Assembly: GCA_963691705.1 (NCBI GenBank)
Contig: OY829543.1
Span: 32,263,523 to 32,327,522 of the forward strand
From: Viola odorata
Taxonomy: Eukaryota > Streptophyta > Magnoliopsida > Malpighiales > Violaceae
Reading direction: 5' to 3'
DNA: 64,000 nucleotides
In this document: positions 1 through 11,166 of the stretch, piece by piece
Layout of the letters: every line of letters starts with the position of its first letter
Numbering within the stretch: position 1 is the stretch's first letter
The notes under the pieces: model-generated
Databases searched by the model: none
What the model saw: the letters and a program-made list of their open reading frames with translations, nothing else
What the model was told of the DNA's origin: nothing
Translations under genes and position numbers: made by a program

Positions 1-252
1 CTAAAAGTACAATTCTTGTTGATCTCAGGTAAGAGTCTATTAATGTTGCTACTGTTGAGTTAATTAGACTGCTACATATATAAAATTTTAATGCTGAAGT
101 CTTGACAATTGACTAGCTTAGAACCATACAACTATTAGTAGAATTGTAGACTTATGAAACTTGCAGTCACAATCTACAAGTAACAGGCTCAAAAACCTAC
201 GTTTAACCACAGCAAATTATATTTTAACAAGTAGAATCAGTGATTCACTTAC

Positions 253-2949
253 ACTTTCTGAAAATTTAGGACTGGGAATTCCCGCGGCTAAGGATCTGAA
301 AATCGGAGTGACTTGAAGAGGGGAACTGAACTCTTTACATGAGGAGGCAGAAACAACCGTTTCATTGTTTGTTTGCCCATGAAAAGATGGGAACATCTCC
401 CCTGTAATTGTTTTACATTAATCAGCATATGCAAATTTATAGGATCTAACTTCACATAACAAGAAGATAATGCACCTACCATAGCCAATTTTATCAGATA
501 TGAAAAATGCACTACCTTGAGTTATGTCTGCTGCGGAAGTAATTTCTTTCTCGCAGTCATCCATATTTTTTTCTTCTTCAATATGATTTGACTGCAATTC
601 TATTTCGATATCTTTGTGGAGCGCACTAAGCTCAGCATGAATTTGTTCTGTTTTATCAGGGTCTGCATATGGCATTAGAGTTGATCCTGTACTGTATTCA
701 GAGCTGGCAGGGGAGTCTTCATAAAGGTCAGGTTGCCTAAACATTGTAACCATCAATCAGTCACTCCCATATACTTAGTAAAACCTGATTAAACAGACCT
801 ATCAAATCTCCATGTTTTTCTTACCTCCATGCTGCTCGACTTCCATCATTACTACTCCTTAAATCCTCTATCAAGTCTCTAAAATCTTCAAGTTGAAAAT
901 CAATGTCACCGATCCTATATCCAAAGATGTCGTTCTCTTTGCTCTGATTCAGGAAATCTTGGAGCACCTGAATGTAATGTTTTCCAAATACATGAGGTCA
1001 TGAAAAACCTTTATGCATCATATCTCCTCCACTCAAAGGCAGTGCATTGGTATTGCGAGAAAGATAAGCTCACCTTCCAAGCATTTTCCAGACTCTGGTC
1101 TGTGTTCTCCAAGTTAACTTTCAACGCGAGTGAGCTGAGAAGTTCTGCTTGTTGCATAAGAGCTGTTATCTTTGGATCGTCCTTCTTGAGAAATGATCCC
1201 GCAAACTTACTGTTCTGGGCTGCTAAACAAATATCGAGAAAGCAAAGCATTAGATAATGACAAAAAATCAACTAGAAAGAATTGATCAAGATGTAAGACT
1301 TGCATAAAGCATTTCTCGTGTGTGTGAATATGCTAATGCATCTGAGGTTTGCAATTTAACCCCACTCGAATTCCAGAAAATACATCTTCCTAGAGGCATC
1401 ATACCATCAGCAGACGCCTCCTTGGCATTGCTGGCCCGATTCTGTGCAGCAATGTTAATATTGTGAAAGTTTTGAGGCAATTCTGCAATTGGAGGTCTAG
1501 GCTGCGGATTTCCACATTGCGGGTGTGATCTATCTCTGAAGATGCAATTTTCTGTATGATCATGGATGTGGGACCTCCTGAATTGCGCACAAAAATTGAA
1601 AAATGAGCTTGCTATATGAATTACTTCACTAATCCATGGCTGTATGGACACATCTAAACTCAGGCAGACCTTATTTTCTTGGCAGGTGCTGCATTTTCTG
1701 ATGTTCCATCTGAACTGAACCCATCACTGCGTATGATTCTTTTGTTGTTTGAGTTAATGTATGCATTTTTGTTCTCTTTTGCTAAAGCTTCATATTTCAC
1801 TCTCTTCTTGCAAAGAGTGGTGAACCGGTTCTTCACAGCATTATCAGTTCTGCATAAGCAGCGCACATGTAAAACTGATCAATACCCATATTTCATACTA
1901 TAAAATGAATATATAAATGAACAGAGGTGGGCCAAAAACTATATACCTGCCTGAAACAACCTTTGCTATTTCTGTCCATCGGTTACCGAATATCTTTTGA
2001 GCCTGCATATCACTTTACCTCATCAGATAACAGCATTCAACAACCAAGCATAATGGACAGTATTTACACAGTGAAGTTTCTCAATAAACTAGAGGACAGC
2101 AGTGATGTATTGGCTATGCTCTACTTAGATTAGTTCTTCCATATCAAGAAACAGAATATCTAGAGGTATGAGCAATAAAACTAACTAGGATTAAGCATAA
2201 CACCTAATACAGAAGACATAGTTGTCGGAACAAGCGTGAATGAAGTATAGAAAGGTTATACAACCACAGAAATGCTTTGAGCCTGATATTGTGAGAGGCC
2301 TTATTATATGAACAACCCAGATTGAGCAGCTAATTACCTCACACAATAGCATATCTTCCTCCGGCGACCATCCTCCTTTCTTGAAATCAGAATTCAAATA
2401 CGTATACCATCTATCATGATAGTGATAGGAGGTAAATCAGACGACATAAATAACCAAGAAAAAACTAAGACTAATCATTTTTCAATCCCAGAAATGTCAT
2501 TATCATCAGACCAACCTCCTTCTACACTGTCTTGTAGTCTTATCCTTGAATTTAGAAGCAATGATCGCCCAACTGCACTCAAAAATCAACAAACCAAACC
2601 CCTCAATTTCAGGATATACCAAATCAATCACTAGCTGTTTTAAACAAAACCCATCATCAAAAGCAAATAAAGATCCTTACTTTTCAGTTCCATGTAGACT
2701 GATTTGCTGGCGAAGGATATCATCTTCCTGCAATCAATAAACTCGAATCAATCAAATAACCAAAAATTTCCAAACAAAACTACAAATAGAACAAAGGCAG
2801 AGAAGAAGTAATAGGCAGATTGATAGATAGATGAGATAGAAAGAAAGAAAGAGAATATGAATAACCTGTTGAGTCCAAGTTACTATATGCCTTTCCTTCT
2901 TCTTAAAATCTTCATTGCCAACTCCACTCTTCTTCTTTGTTTCTTGCAT
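253..2949 (-). CDS. FLP: FOUR LIPS/MYB88-like atypical R2R3-MYB transcription factor, 3' exon missing at window edge
   Basis: Eleven exons can be traced on the minus strand with GT/AG borders and matching phases: 2949-2866, 2727-2681, 2572-2516, 2410-2338, 2002-1947, 1849-1670, 1577-1405, 1222-1074, 967-825, 736-516 and 401-253 (about 444 codons). The start is the ATG at 2949, followed by a Lys-rich leader and KKKERHIVTW. Exons 1-4 encode repeat R2 (ENWAIIASKFKDKTTRQC), exons 4-6 encode R3 (GGWSPEEDMLLCE, GNRWTEIAKVVSGRTDNAVK). Downstream are the family-specific blocks FLKKDDPKITALMQQAELL, ENAWK, RQPDLYEDSPASSEY and a C-terminal LQVTPIFRSLAAGIPSP. These match Arabidopsis FLP (MYB124) and MYB88, which limit the final symmetric division of stomatal guard mother cells and act in root gravitropism and lateral roots. 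Arabidopsis FLP is about 436 residues, so only a short last exon lies left of base 1; the AG at bases 1-2 (minus) may be its acceptor. No break is seen in the eleven exons. Confidence 0.93.
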
Positions 2950-2964
2950 TGTTTTTTACCTATT

Positions 2965-3032
2965 CACACACACACACACACACACACACTTAGTTTTTTT
3001 CTATCACTTTTCAGTTTTACACACACACACAC
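2965..3032. repeat. Two (CA)n microsatellites just upstream of the MYB start codon
   Basis: A (CA)12 tract at 2965-2989 and an (AC)7 tract at 3019-3032 lie 15-85 bp upstream of the FLP-like ATG, so probably in its 5' untranslated region. On the transcribed (minus) strand they read GT/TG. Confidence 0.9.
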
Positions 3033-3560
3033 GCTCCTTCTCTTTGACGCTCCCTCCTCCTTTAACATCCTATAAAGCTCACCCCTTTATTTAATCCAAA
3101 CAAAAAAAAAGGAAAAGAAAAAAGCCATCTTTTTTGAGGAAAAAATGAAAACCCAAAAAGGACCCAACTCTTCCCTCTCTCTTTTTAATCTCACTGTTCA
3201 GTTCAAACGGACCTCATTCACCATTAGCATCGGATACTTACTTACCTTTCTCTTGCTCCTCTTTTATCAATCACCACCGACAACCAAAACCCAATACGAG
3301 CCACCATAAAAGCTCCCACCTTTCAATCCTAAAAACGGAAAATAACTTGATTAAAACCCAAAACATCAACATATGCATACATACACGTAGAAAAAAAGTA
3401 TGATCACAGCAACCGTAGATCTAAAACCCATACAGTATTATTAGCAGGGGAGAAGAGAAGAGAAGGGATGCAGATGAAAAGCAGAGACTGTAAATATTGG
3501 AACTTTGTGGGTAATTGAAGTATTTTTTTTTAAATGGATACACTCTCTTCCTCTTCTTCT

Positions 3561-3633
<73 letters not shown>

Positions 3634-3867
3634 AGGTTACAACGAGTGAGGGGTTGTTTTCTTTCTTTTTCACTTCTGTTCTTGTCTGTCTGTCTGTTTC
3701 GTTTCTTTTTATTTGTTTATTTTAAATGGAAAAGAAGATTAATTTTGATCAACGGATTCTTGCTTTAGTGCGCGGGTATGGGGGGAAGTTTGAAAGGTTG
3801 GGATTATAACGCTGAAACCCATGACATGGATTTAATGAGTGACCGGGAAGACTAAAAAGCTTTGCCA
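3033..3867. promoter_or_regulatory. Upstream region of the FLP-like gene, including a (CT)32 microsatellite
   Basis: This is the 5' flank of the minus-strand MYB gene. It is pyrimidine-rich on + and holds an uninterrupted 64-bp CT tract at 3565-3628, which reads GA on the gene's strand. Long GA/CT runs near plant start sites can bind GAGA-binding (BBR/BPC) proteins; that role here is inference. No convincing TATA box was found for the minus strand. Open frames over the CT tract encode only Ser-Leu repeats and are not genes. Confidence 0.5.
3565..3628. repeat. (CT)32 perfect dinucleotide microsatellite
   Basis: Sixty-four bases of uninterrupted CT, preceded by imperfect CTT/CTC units from about 3543. 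Confidence 0.95.
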
Positions 3868-3891
3868 TTGCTGTTGCTGTTGCTGTTGCTG
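3868..3891. repeat. (TTGCTG)4 hexanucleotide repeat
   Basis: Four perfect TTGCTG units, part of the upstream flank of the MYB gene; no reading frame uses it. Confidence 0.85.
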
Positions 3892-5462
3892 CCCATAAAA
3901 ACCCATTATTGTATTTGACACTCTAAATGTTATTTATGACATGTATACATCATAATGTTTCTGAACAAAAATAAGGAAAATCATAGTGACTATAGTGACT
4001 ATATAATATATTTAGTTTTATCCAAAAAATAATTAAATAATATATTTAGTTATATGAATTCTCATAGGGTTTTTTGAAAAATATAAAGAATTTGATTATG
4101 CTATACTTAGATCAGTCGATCAATCGGGTGCCTATAGTTTATTAATCTTGATTTAATTAATCAAGAGATATTTTTTATTTGAACTTATAAAAATAGAAAA
4201 TGAAGATAGTTTAACGAGAGAAACATATTCCTAACACAGTTGAAATCTAAACTATGATTGTCATGTAGTACTAAACAGTGATCAATTTAAGTTTGTGTAG
4301 GCAATAATTATTATTAAATTTAAAAAATATATTTTGATATATTTTATGTTTGAACTATATATATCTTTAAATTTATTAGATTATAATTGATTTTATTTGT
4401 ATCGGATCGATCCATTTACGTTAAACTATTCCGAGCAGGTAAATTCTTTTTATACAATGATCCAACATGTGACCTGTTGATTTGATCATTTTACTAACAC
4501 CTATCATAATCATATGATAAATAGTTTTTGGATTGAATTTGGAAATGTTAAGTTTTTCCCGCTTATACTACGATCAATTTTACTGTTTGTGAAAGGGGAC
4601 ATGATGTTCTACGTGACCTAGCTACCATCCAATTCACACACCACAACCCTACTTTCTCATTTCAATTCAATGCTTTAATTTCCCTTTTTTTCTTGTAGTT
4701 TTGGTTTTGTTTTCTTCCAATATTTTTCATTCAATCGTGCAATATATTGGAGCCTCCCCCTCACGTGCTTTTCTACGTGTCTGATGCAAAACGCTACACC
4801 CTATTGGATGGGAATATTATTGCATTACAGACCAACTTGGATCGATAGTGCTATTGCACGCGACCAATAATATATACTAACAATTTGGAATTTTTAATTT
4901 TTCTCTAGCAATGTATAGATTTGTACGTTGGGAAATTTGATTTTTAAAGTTTTTGAAACTTTTTATTTATTTATTTATTTTGTCAAGACTGCCTTCTAAT
5001 CAAATCATTTTATTTAGTGTTGATTATTCTGGATTCGAACTGATTAGCACTAAAAATGATAGTAAAATTCTCCCTTATAAATTTTAACATAACTATATAT
5101 ATCCAGAATTTGAACCTAAAATTATATTTAAATTCGAACAATTTTTTATCATTTAATTTACGAACTTAATGGTTTTTATTTATTTGTTTTGTTCTGTGAT
5201 GGATGAACGTTACTTGTTTGGTCTCATGTTCTGTGTTTTCAAAAAATTGTGTGGGTTGGTAGTGGACAATATAGGCCCGCCAAGCAGTCTTTGATGTAAT
5301 ACATATATTATATACAGGTGTATAGGATGTTGAGATGAGATAAATACGATGATCACCATCTTGTTGAAGAGACGCCAACGCCAACAAGCAACTCTTTAAA
5401 ATAATGGGCGATATAGGGTTTTATTACGGTATTGTATAATAACGGGATGAGAGACACCATTG
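3892..5462. other. AT-rich intergenic spacer
   Basis: No gene or bounded element is recognised. A phrase around 5068-5092 (AAATTCTCCCTTATAAATTT) recurs near 47,537-47,556, which suggests an old dispersed repeat. The minus-strand open frame at 5166-5387 has no recognisable features. Confidence 0.6.
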
Positions 5463-5715
5463 AATTTTATCGGGAAATTGCAAAAATAGGCACCTTGGCA
5501 CTTCTTCTTATTTCTGTGTTTAAAAGGTACCTCTAAACAAATAAAACGTCATATTTGGTACCTCCGACTAATACCGTCCACTTTCCACCGTTAAGTGGCC
5601 TACGTGGCACGCCACGTCGGATGTCACATCAAACACGGGTGACGTGACATGCCACGTAGGTCATTACTGACCCAGTTACGATTACACGGGTCGGGTCCGA
5701 ATTTTTCCAACCCGG

Positions 5716-5737
5716 ATTGAAACGACGTCGTTTCAAT
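5716..5737. repeat. Perfect 22-bp palindrome centred on GACGTC
   Basis: The 22 bases from 5716 read the same on both strands around AACGACGTCGTT. It sits where the left inverted arm ends. A related palindrome occurs near 9001-9016 in an unrelated hAT-like element. Confidence 0.85.
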
Positions 5738-6381
5738 AAATTTTAACCTTAATTCCATTCGTTCAAACGAACGAAGCAATTTCCCCAATTTCATCATCCC
5801 TAGTCTCTTCCTCGGAAAAACCCTAACTCTCTCGCTCTGATCACTCAACATCGATTCCAAGCACTATGAATACCCACCGAATATTGCAATCCCTATTCTC
5901 TTCCTCGGAAATTTATAATTGATTTATTTATTTAATCAATTATAAATAAATTGAAATGGTTGGGTAATACAGGGAGGAGGAGGAGATGGCTTGTTTAATG
6001 GTATTGGGTATAATAATATAAAATTCTTTGAATTTTTTTGCTGCAATCTTCTTCTTCTTTGAAATGGTTTGGTGTGGATTTGGTAATTTGGCAGTCAAGG
6101 TGAGTGATTTCTGATTGGTTCGGTGAATGGTTTTTTAATTAAGAGGTTGAAGTTTGCAATTGATTTTTGTCTGTGGGTGAAGAATTTGAGAGAAATTGAA
6201 TGTGATTTTGATTTTTTTTGGCCAGAGAGGAGATGGGTGTGTTGCAGAGGTAAATCGAGAGTGGATGGTGTTGTAGGGGTACGGGTTGTAGTGGTGGAGG
6301 AGACGGCGGCGGGGGAGATGGAGTGGAAGGAGGTGGCGGTGCTGGTGCTGGGTTGCAGTAGGTGGAGCACATTGTGCAGAG

Positions 6382-6453
6382 GAAGAGGAAAGAAAAAAAG
6401 AAAAAAAAAGAAAAAAAAGAAAGAAAAGAAAAAGAAAAGAAAAGAAAAGAAAT
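6382..6453. repeat. Purine (AAAG)n-rich tract
   Basis: About 70 bases of A-rich, G-interrupted sequence inside the MULE-like element. It explains Lys/Glu-rich and Phe/Leu-rich open frames here, which are not taken as genes. Confidence 0.85.
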
Positions 6454-6751
6454 AAATGACGCGTTAAAAAAAAATCTGGGTCGGGAAAATCCGAACCCGA
6501 CCCGTGTAATCGTAACCGGGTCAGTAATGACCTACGTGGCATGCCACGTTACCCGTGTTTGACGTGGCATCCGACGTGGCGTGCCACGTAGGCCACTTAA
6601 CGGTGGAAAGTGGACGGTGTTAGTCGGAGGTACCAAATGTGACGTTTTGTTTGTTTAGAAGTACCTTTTAAATGCAGAAATAAGAGGAGATGCCAAATCA
6701 GTTAATCAATTGTTTGACAGGTACCTATTTTTGCCATTTCCCTATTTTATC

Positions 6752-7527
6752 TAACGATATGAACTTTTTTAATGAATAAAATTACAAAACGGTAGTTTAT
6801 GACTTGCACCTTGTTTATATAGGTGGAGTTATGATATTTCATACTATCTGTTTTTATTCCGTAATTTTATAAAAAATACTTGATTATAAAAAAAGAAAAA
6901 AAGAGTTATGTTAATTTTATAATTCCTTCAATGTTAAGTAAAAAAAAACTAATAAAAAATGTCACTAAACAAATATTTTATCACATACTTTTTCAAACTA
7001 CCTAATTTCATTATAGAAAATACTTATTGAAATTTATTGCAAAATAAGGATATATTAGATCTCAAATTCACCTCTCTTGATTTATAATTTTTGTTTATAA
7101 CAAGAAGAGAATTAATGAAAGGAAGTATTTTTTTATTTCTTCATTATTATAGGTCACTACTCACTAGCGTGTATCCAAAGTCCAAACCGTGTGGAAGTGG
7201 AACCCATGAGGTGACCGTTTTTCCCGATTTAAACCCAAATTTTCTCGCTAGCTTCTAGCCATGAATTTTGATAAAAATACATAAAGTCTTCAATCACACC
7301 TAATTTATTAATTATTTTATTAGTGATAAAAATATTAATTAAAATTAAAATTTTATTAAAAAAAACTTTAAAATATATCAAATCTCTTATCATTCCTAGA
7401 TCAGAAGAATTTGTTCCAATTTATGCAATGAAACTACCTCCATTAAATATTATTTCAATTTAAATGCGATTGATTAATTGATTATTTAATTAATTAAGTG
7501 CAATGTTAAGTTTCAAGTGGGTTTATG
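6752..7527. other. AT-rich intergenic spacer
   Basis: Between the MULE-like element and the next element. Nothing supportable was seen beyond A/T-rich sequence. Confidence 0.6.
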
Positions 7528-7721
7528 GATATAGCTAGGGGTGTTCAAAAATCGAACCGAAATGACTTAATTTTTTTTTTGTTGCAAAAACCGGACTAAA
7601 CTGATCCGAACCGTACAGTAACGGTTCGGTTCGGTTCTCTATATCTTAGAACTGAAAATCGAACCGTAAAACTAGAAGAATCATTACTGTTATATATATT
7701 TATACATATATTATCAAAGTT

Positions 7722-7793
7722 TAGCTTTTGTTAAATGGTTAACACCTCATTTTTTCCCTTAAGGGGGAGAGGTTCAAATCCTCTTGCCCCCCT
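7722..7793 (+). ncRNA. Possible tRNA-derived (SINE-like) pol III A/B-box region
   Basis: GGTTCAAATCC at 7771-7781 matches the pol III B-box consensus (GGTTCRANTCC) and TAGC...TGGTTAACACC at 7722-7745 resembles an A box. No full tRNA cloverleaf was found, so this would be a SINE head or tRNA relic inside the hAT-like element. Low confidence: no SINE tail or target duplication was located. Confidence 0.3.
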
Positions 7794-8718
7794 CTTTCAC
7801 TTTTTTTTTCTTTTTCTTAACCAAAATTACATTTTTTTACTTTTTTTTCCTTTTATACTTAATTAAAAGTACTCATTTTTTATTTTTATTTTTTCTTTTA
7901 AATAAGAAATCTTATCATGCAAGTCATATAAAAATTATTATGATGAAAAAATATTTTCCGTATTAAGAAATAAAAAAATTTAATCATTTTTTTCCTTTTA
8001 AACATGAGTAAAAGACCTCCTTTTTTCATTTTTTTTCTTTTAAATTTAATTAAAAGATTTTATTTGAAATTTTCAATAGAAAAAATTTATTAAGAAATAA
8101 AGTATGTAAGAATTATGAGGATTTTTGTCGTAGTAAGAAATTGAAAACTATATGTATAAACTAAGATCATTAATTATTAATGATACGACATATGCTAGTA
8201 ATATTACAATTAATCCTTACTCTAATACATAATTATTAGGGTATATCGTGGATATATATTTATTGTTCAGTATTTTACTTAATAAAAAGATAATTATATT
8301 GTTGTAAGAAAAAATGATGTCAATTGTCATAAAAAATATAATTACTAAATTAGATGACAACTAAAATAGTGAATTTGCATAATGGTTAATCGACATTTAT
8401 GATTTAGATTAATGGTATCTATATTTCAATATCATTATTTACTTGAGTTAACTGTTTAGAGGTTTGGGATTTAAATTTAAATTGTATTAATGTGTTACGC
8501 AATACATAAGTATAACTAATTAACTATTGTATTGTTCAAGTATAATTTTGAAGCTTTAAATGTAAGTGATCTAATCTTATCTTCATATGAAGCATGATTA
8601 TATTTGAAAATTCTTCATGTGTGTATGTTAGGCTTGATATGAAGCACGATACTTCTTGACTAGATACTTGTTAAATATATTCATTACATTTCAATATATT
8701 AATACTCATTATTTATTA

Positions 8719-8845
8719 CTCCCTCTGTTTTTGAATAATTGACTCTTTGAAACAGTAACAAAAAGTACAACAAACACCAAAAAATCAAGTAAAGTGAACA
8801 GTAACAAAAAGTACAAAAGTGACGATTATTCGAAAACGGAGGGAG
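8719..8845. mobile_element. Stowaway-like (Tc1/mariner) MITE
   Basis: 127 bp beginning CTCCCTCTGTTTTTGAATAA and ending in the inverted complement (TTATTCGAAAACGGAGGGAG), flanked by TA on both sides (8717-8718, 8846-8847). CTCCCTC ends plus a TA duplication are the Stowaway signature. It is nested in the hAT-like element. A 20-bp stretch with AACAGTAACAAAAAGTACAA occurs twice inside. Confidence 0.85.
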
Positions 8846-9454
8846 TAATATTTAGTCACTTTAAATTTTTATATGTTTTGTATCATAAAATTTAAAGATT
8901 TATCATACTAAAATATCTTTATAATATTATATTATTATTTATAAATTGATAAATCAAAGTATTATTTAATAAAAAATTCAAAACTGCATGTTTAACACCA
9001 AAACGACGTCGTTTTGAAAAATACCAAAACGGCGCCATTTTGAGAAAAATAAACAGAACCGGTTCTGAACCGAAACCGACCAGGATCGAACCGTAAAAAT
9101 TAGAACCTAACCGAACCGAAAATTTTCGATTCGATCCGGTTCTAACTCAACCAAAACCAATTTTTTTTAGTTCGGTCCAGTTCTAAGCCCAAAACCGGAC
9201 CGAACCGGCCGTGTACACCCCTAGATGTAGCCGGCCAACAAATACCAATATGCGATAATAGGGTCATTTTTTTTAGTATTTATGAAATCATTCTTGTTGT
9301 GATAAAAAAAACAAAAATGGCCCTGTATCAATTTTTCACTCAATTTAAATCCTATATTTATCAAATTGTCTTAATGTTGCCTAACCTTGGAGATCGATTC
9401 CTCACTTTTTTTCCCTAGCTATCGTAGCATGCCATATGATCAACAGAGTAAAAC

Positions 9455-9598
9455 TTGGGTAGATCATGATATACCTAGATCATGATGTAGGATGATGACA
9501 TGCGTCCAAAAGTGTCAAGAATAGTGGTATTCTAGCACTATTTGGGGGCAACTGTCATCATCCTACATCATGATGTAGGTAGATCATGATCTACCCAA
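9455..9598. mobile_element. Small inverted-repeat MITE
   Basis: Arms of about 48 bp (9455-~9502 and ~9552-9598), beginning TTGGGTAGATCATGAT, are inverted copies. The loop holds a smaller inverted repeat, AATAGTG/CACTATT. No clear target duplication was seen, so the superfamily is not assigned. Confidence 0.6.
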
Positions 9599-9715
9599 TT
9601 TTTTTCCATGATCAGCAGCTTCGTCTTAAACTTATAGATAAAAATTAAAAATCTGAAAATCTACTGGCGCAGTTAGGGAAACTAAAAAAATAAATGTCTC
9701 GCTAGTTTTTCAAGT

Positions 9716-10225
9716 AATAATGATATTTTTGGCACATTTATTAATTTTTTCGTATTGATTTGGCACTTTATTTTATTTTTTGTTGGATTTGACTACTCCA
9801 CTCACATTTTCATATTAATTTGGCCCCTCTAGGGAACGTTGTTTACAGTCAAACGTTAAGTTTGATGACGTGATATTGTTTTAATATTATTTGGTTGACA
9901 TGACAGTTAATATCAGATTTTTTATTAAAATAATTATATTTTAAACTCATTTATCCAACCATGTGTCTGATCCATTAAAAAATAAAATTAGTTAATGGGT
10001 TGAATAAATGAGTTTAAAATACTTCTAATATGGATTGTCACGTTAGCTAAATAATATTAAACAATGTCACGTCACCAGATTTAACGTTTGATTGTAAACA
10101 ACATTACCTAGAAGGGCCAAATTAATATAAAAACATGAGTGAAGTAGTCAAATCTAACCAAAAAAGAAATGAGTTGCCAAATCAATACGAAAAGTTGAAT
10201 AGAGGTACCAAAAATTTCATTATCC
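9716..10225. mobile_element. Foldback element with ~240-bp inverted arms, possibly MULE-derived
   Basis: Left arm 9716-~9965 and right arm ~9985-10225 are inverted, diverged copies; examples are GTATTGATTTGGCA near 9751 and its complement near 10,177, and the AACGTT..GTTTACA block in both arms. Little lies between them. Arm length suggests a Mutator-type or foldback element, but a 9-bp duplication could not be fixed. No coding capacity. Confidence 0.65.
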
Positions 10226-10393
10226 TTTATTTCCAATCATATACTTAGCGAAGAGATCAACCAAGACTCCCCTAGGAGAAATCATAGAATCATTCTTCAA
10301 CCTTGCGAGATCTTCTTTACACGATCACTTAGCCAATAATATTGTATCGTTAAGGCTATCCCACTTAGGGATGACAATATCGCATCCTAACGG

Positions 10394-11158
10394 TAGAGGT
10401 GAGCATCAGATCAGATCGGTTGAAATTCGCCCATTTCAGATCGGATAATGACCATCACTGATCCAATCCGACTGAACAACCCCTAAATTCGAGATCATCT
10501 TATCCAAATCGGGTAAGTCAGATTCAGATTGGATATGGTGGGATTCGGATCGGATATGATCAGATCGAACCATCACTCTACAACAACATAGAGAAAGAAA
10601 GAAAGAAACCCTAAAAAATGGCTTCCTTCCTTCATCTTTTTGACAAATCGTTGTCGTCGTCTCTTTCATCACCGTCGACGATAGATACCATGAGGATGTT
10701 CGCTATCTTCATCTTCCACTTCTCTCTCATATTTGATTTGTTTCTTCGTCATCTCTCTCAATTTTTTTTCCCTTACTCTATTATCTCTCGGATCTATTAA
10801 ATCTAGCTCATCATGTAGTTGTTTGTTATAGATCTATGAGAGTTAAGGTTTTTAGTGAAAAAGGAGAAGAGGAGTCGGTCCGAATTGAATTGCATTGGGT
10901 TTGGTTTTGTGGTGAAAGAAGAGGCTTCTAATAGTTGGAGAAGAGAAGGAAGAGATTGAACCAGGTCTGATTTTTTGGTATATATAATTCGGATAATTCG
11001 GATATCAGAACGGGTTTGGGTTGGATATCGCTGAAAGAGAACCATATGATTTTTTCCGACCCTCTATCTGATTGTTAGTCAAAATCCAAATTTATCCAAC
11101 CAAATAGAAATTTTCGAATCAGATCCGGGTTGGATCAAAAAAAAAATGTTCACCCTTA
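10394..11158. mobile_element. Non-autonomous hAT-like element
   Basis: The ends are TAGAGGTGAGCA at left and TGTTCACCCTTA at right, imperfect inverted repeats. The 8-bp flanks CCTAACGG (10386-10393) and TATAACGG (11159-11166) match at six of eight bases, fitting an aged hAT duplication. Subterminal ATCAGATC/GATCGGAT and GGATCAGAT motifs repeat inside both ends. A short frame at 10618-10800 begins like a host 5' end (MASFLHLFDKSLSSS) but has no other support. Confidence 0.65.
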
Positions 11159-11166
11159 TATAACGG

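Larger units (their letters stand above)
5472..6742. mobile_element. Non-autonomous Mutator-like element (MULE) with long terminal inverted repeats
   Basis: The left arm (5472-~5718) and right arm (~6474-6742) are inverted copies of roughly 250-270 bp and clearly more than 80% alike by eye; the left arm lacks about 25 bp near its outer end. Both ends start GGGAAAT. Flanks are AATTTTATC (5463-5471) and TATTTTATC (6743-6751), a 9-bp target duplication with one mismatch, as Mutator superfamily elements make. Each arm carries several CACGT/ACGTG cores and a nested inverted repeat around CCTACGTGGCAC. The interior (5719-6473) holds a 22-bp palindrome, two short copies of a TCTCTTCCTCGGAAA phrase, and a poly-purine run. 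It encodes no transposase and could hold a captured host fragment (Pack-MULE-like), but no parent gene is recognised. Confidence 0.85.
7536..9223. mobile_element. Non-autonomous hAT-like element
   Basis: The ends are TAGGGGTGT at left and its complement at right (ACACCCCTA). The 8-bp flanks GATATAGC (7528-7535) and GATGTAGC (9224-9231) differ at one base. An 8-bp duplication with TAGGGGTG-type ends fits the hAT superfamily. Subterminal regions are filled with CGGTTCGGTTCGG-type motifs in both orientations (about 7575-7670 and 9055-9205), as in hAT subterminal repeats. No transposase is encoded. It contains a nested Stowaway-like MITE and possible tRNA-like promoter boxes. Confidence 0.75.

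Noticed and set aside
3505..3768. Open frames over the CT microsatellite (Ser/Leu-rich)
   Set aside because: Generated by the dinucleotide repeat; no start context, homology or splice structure.
6095..6562. Several overlapping frames on both strands around 6.1-6.5 kb
   Set aside because: They arise from the purine tract and the MULE-like arm; Pro/Ser or Lys/Glu low complexity, and no family features.
10618..10800. Short frame starting MASFLHLFDKSLSSS
   Set aside because: Lies inside the hAT-like element; no recognisable domain or splice context. Could be a captured 5' end but unsupported.
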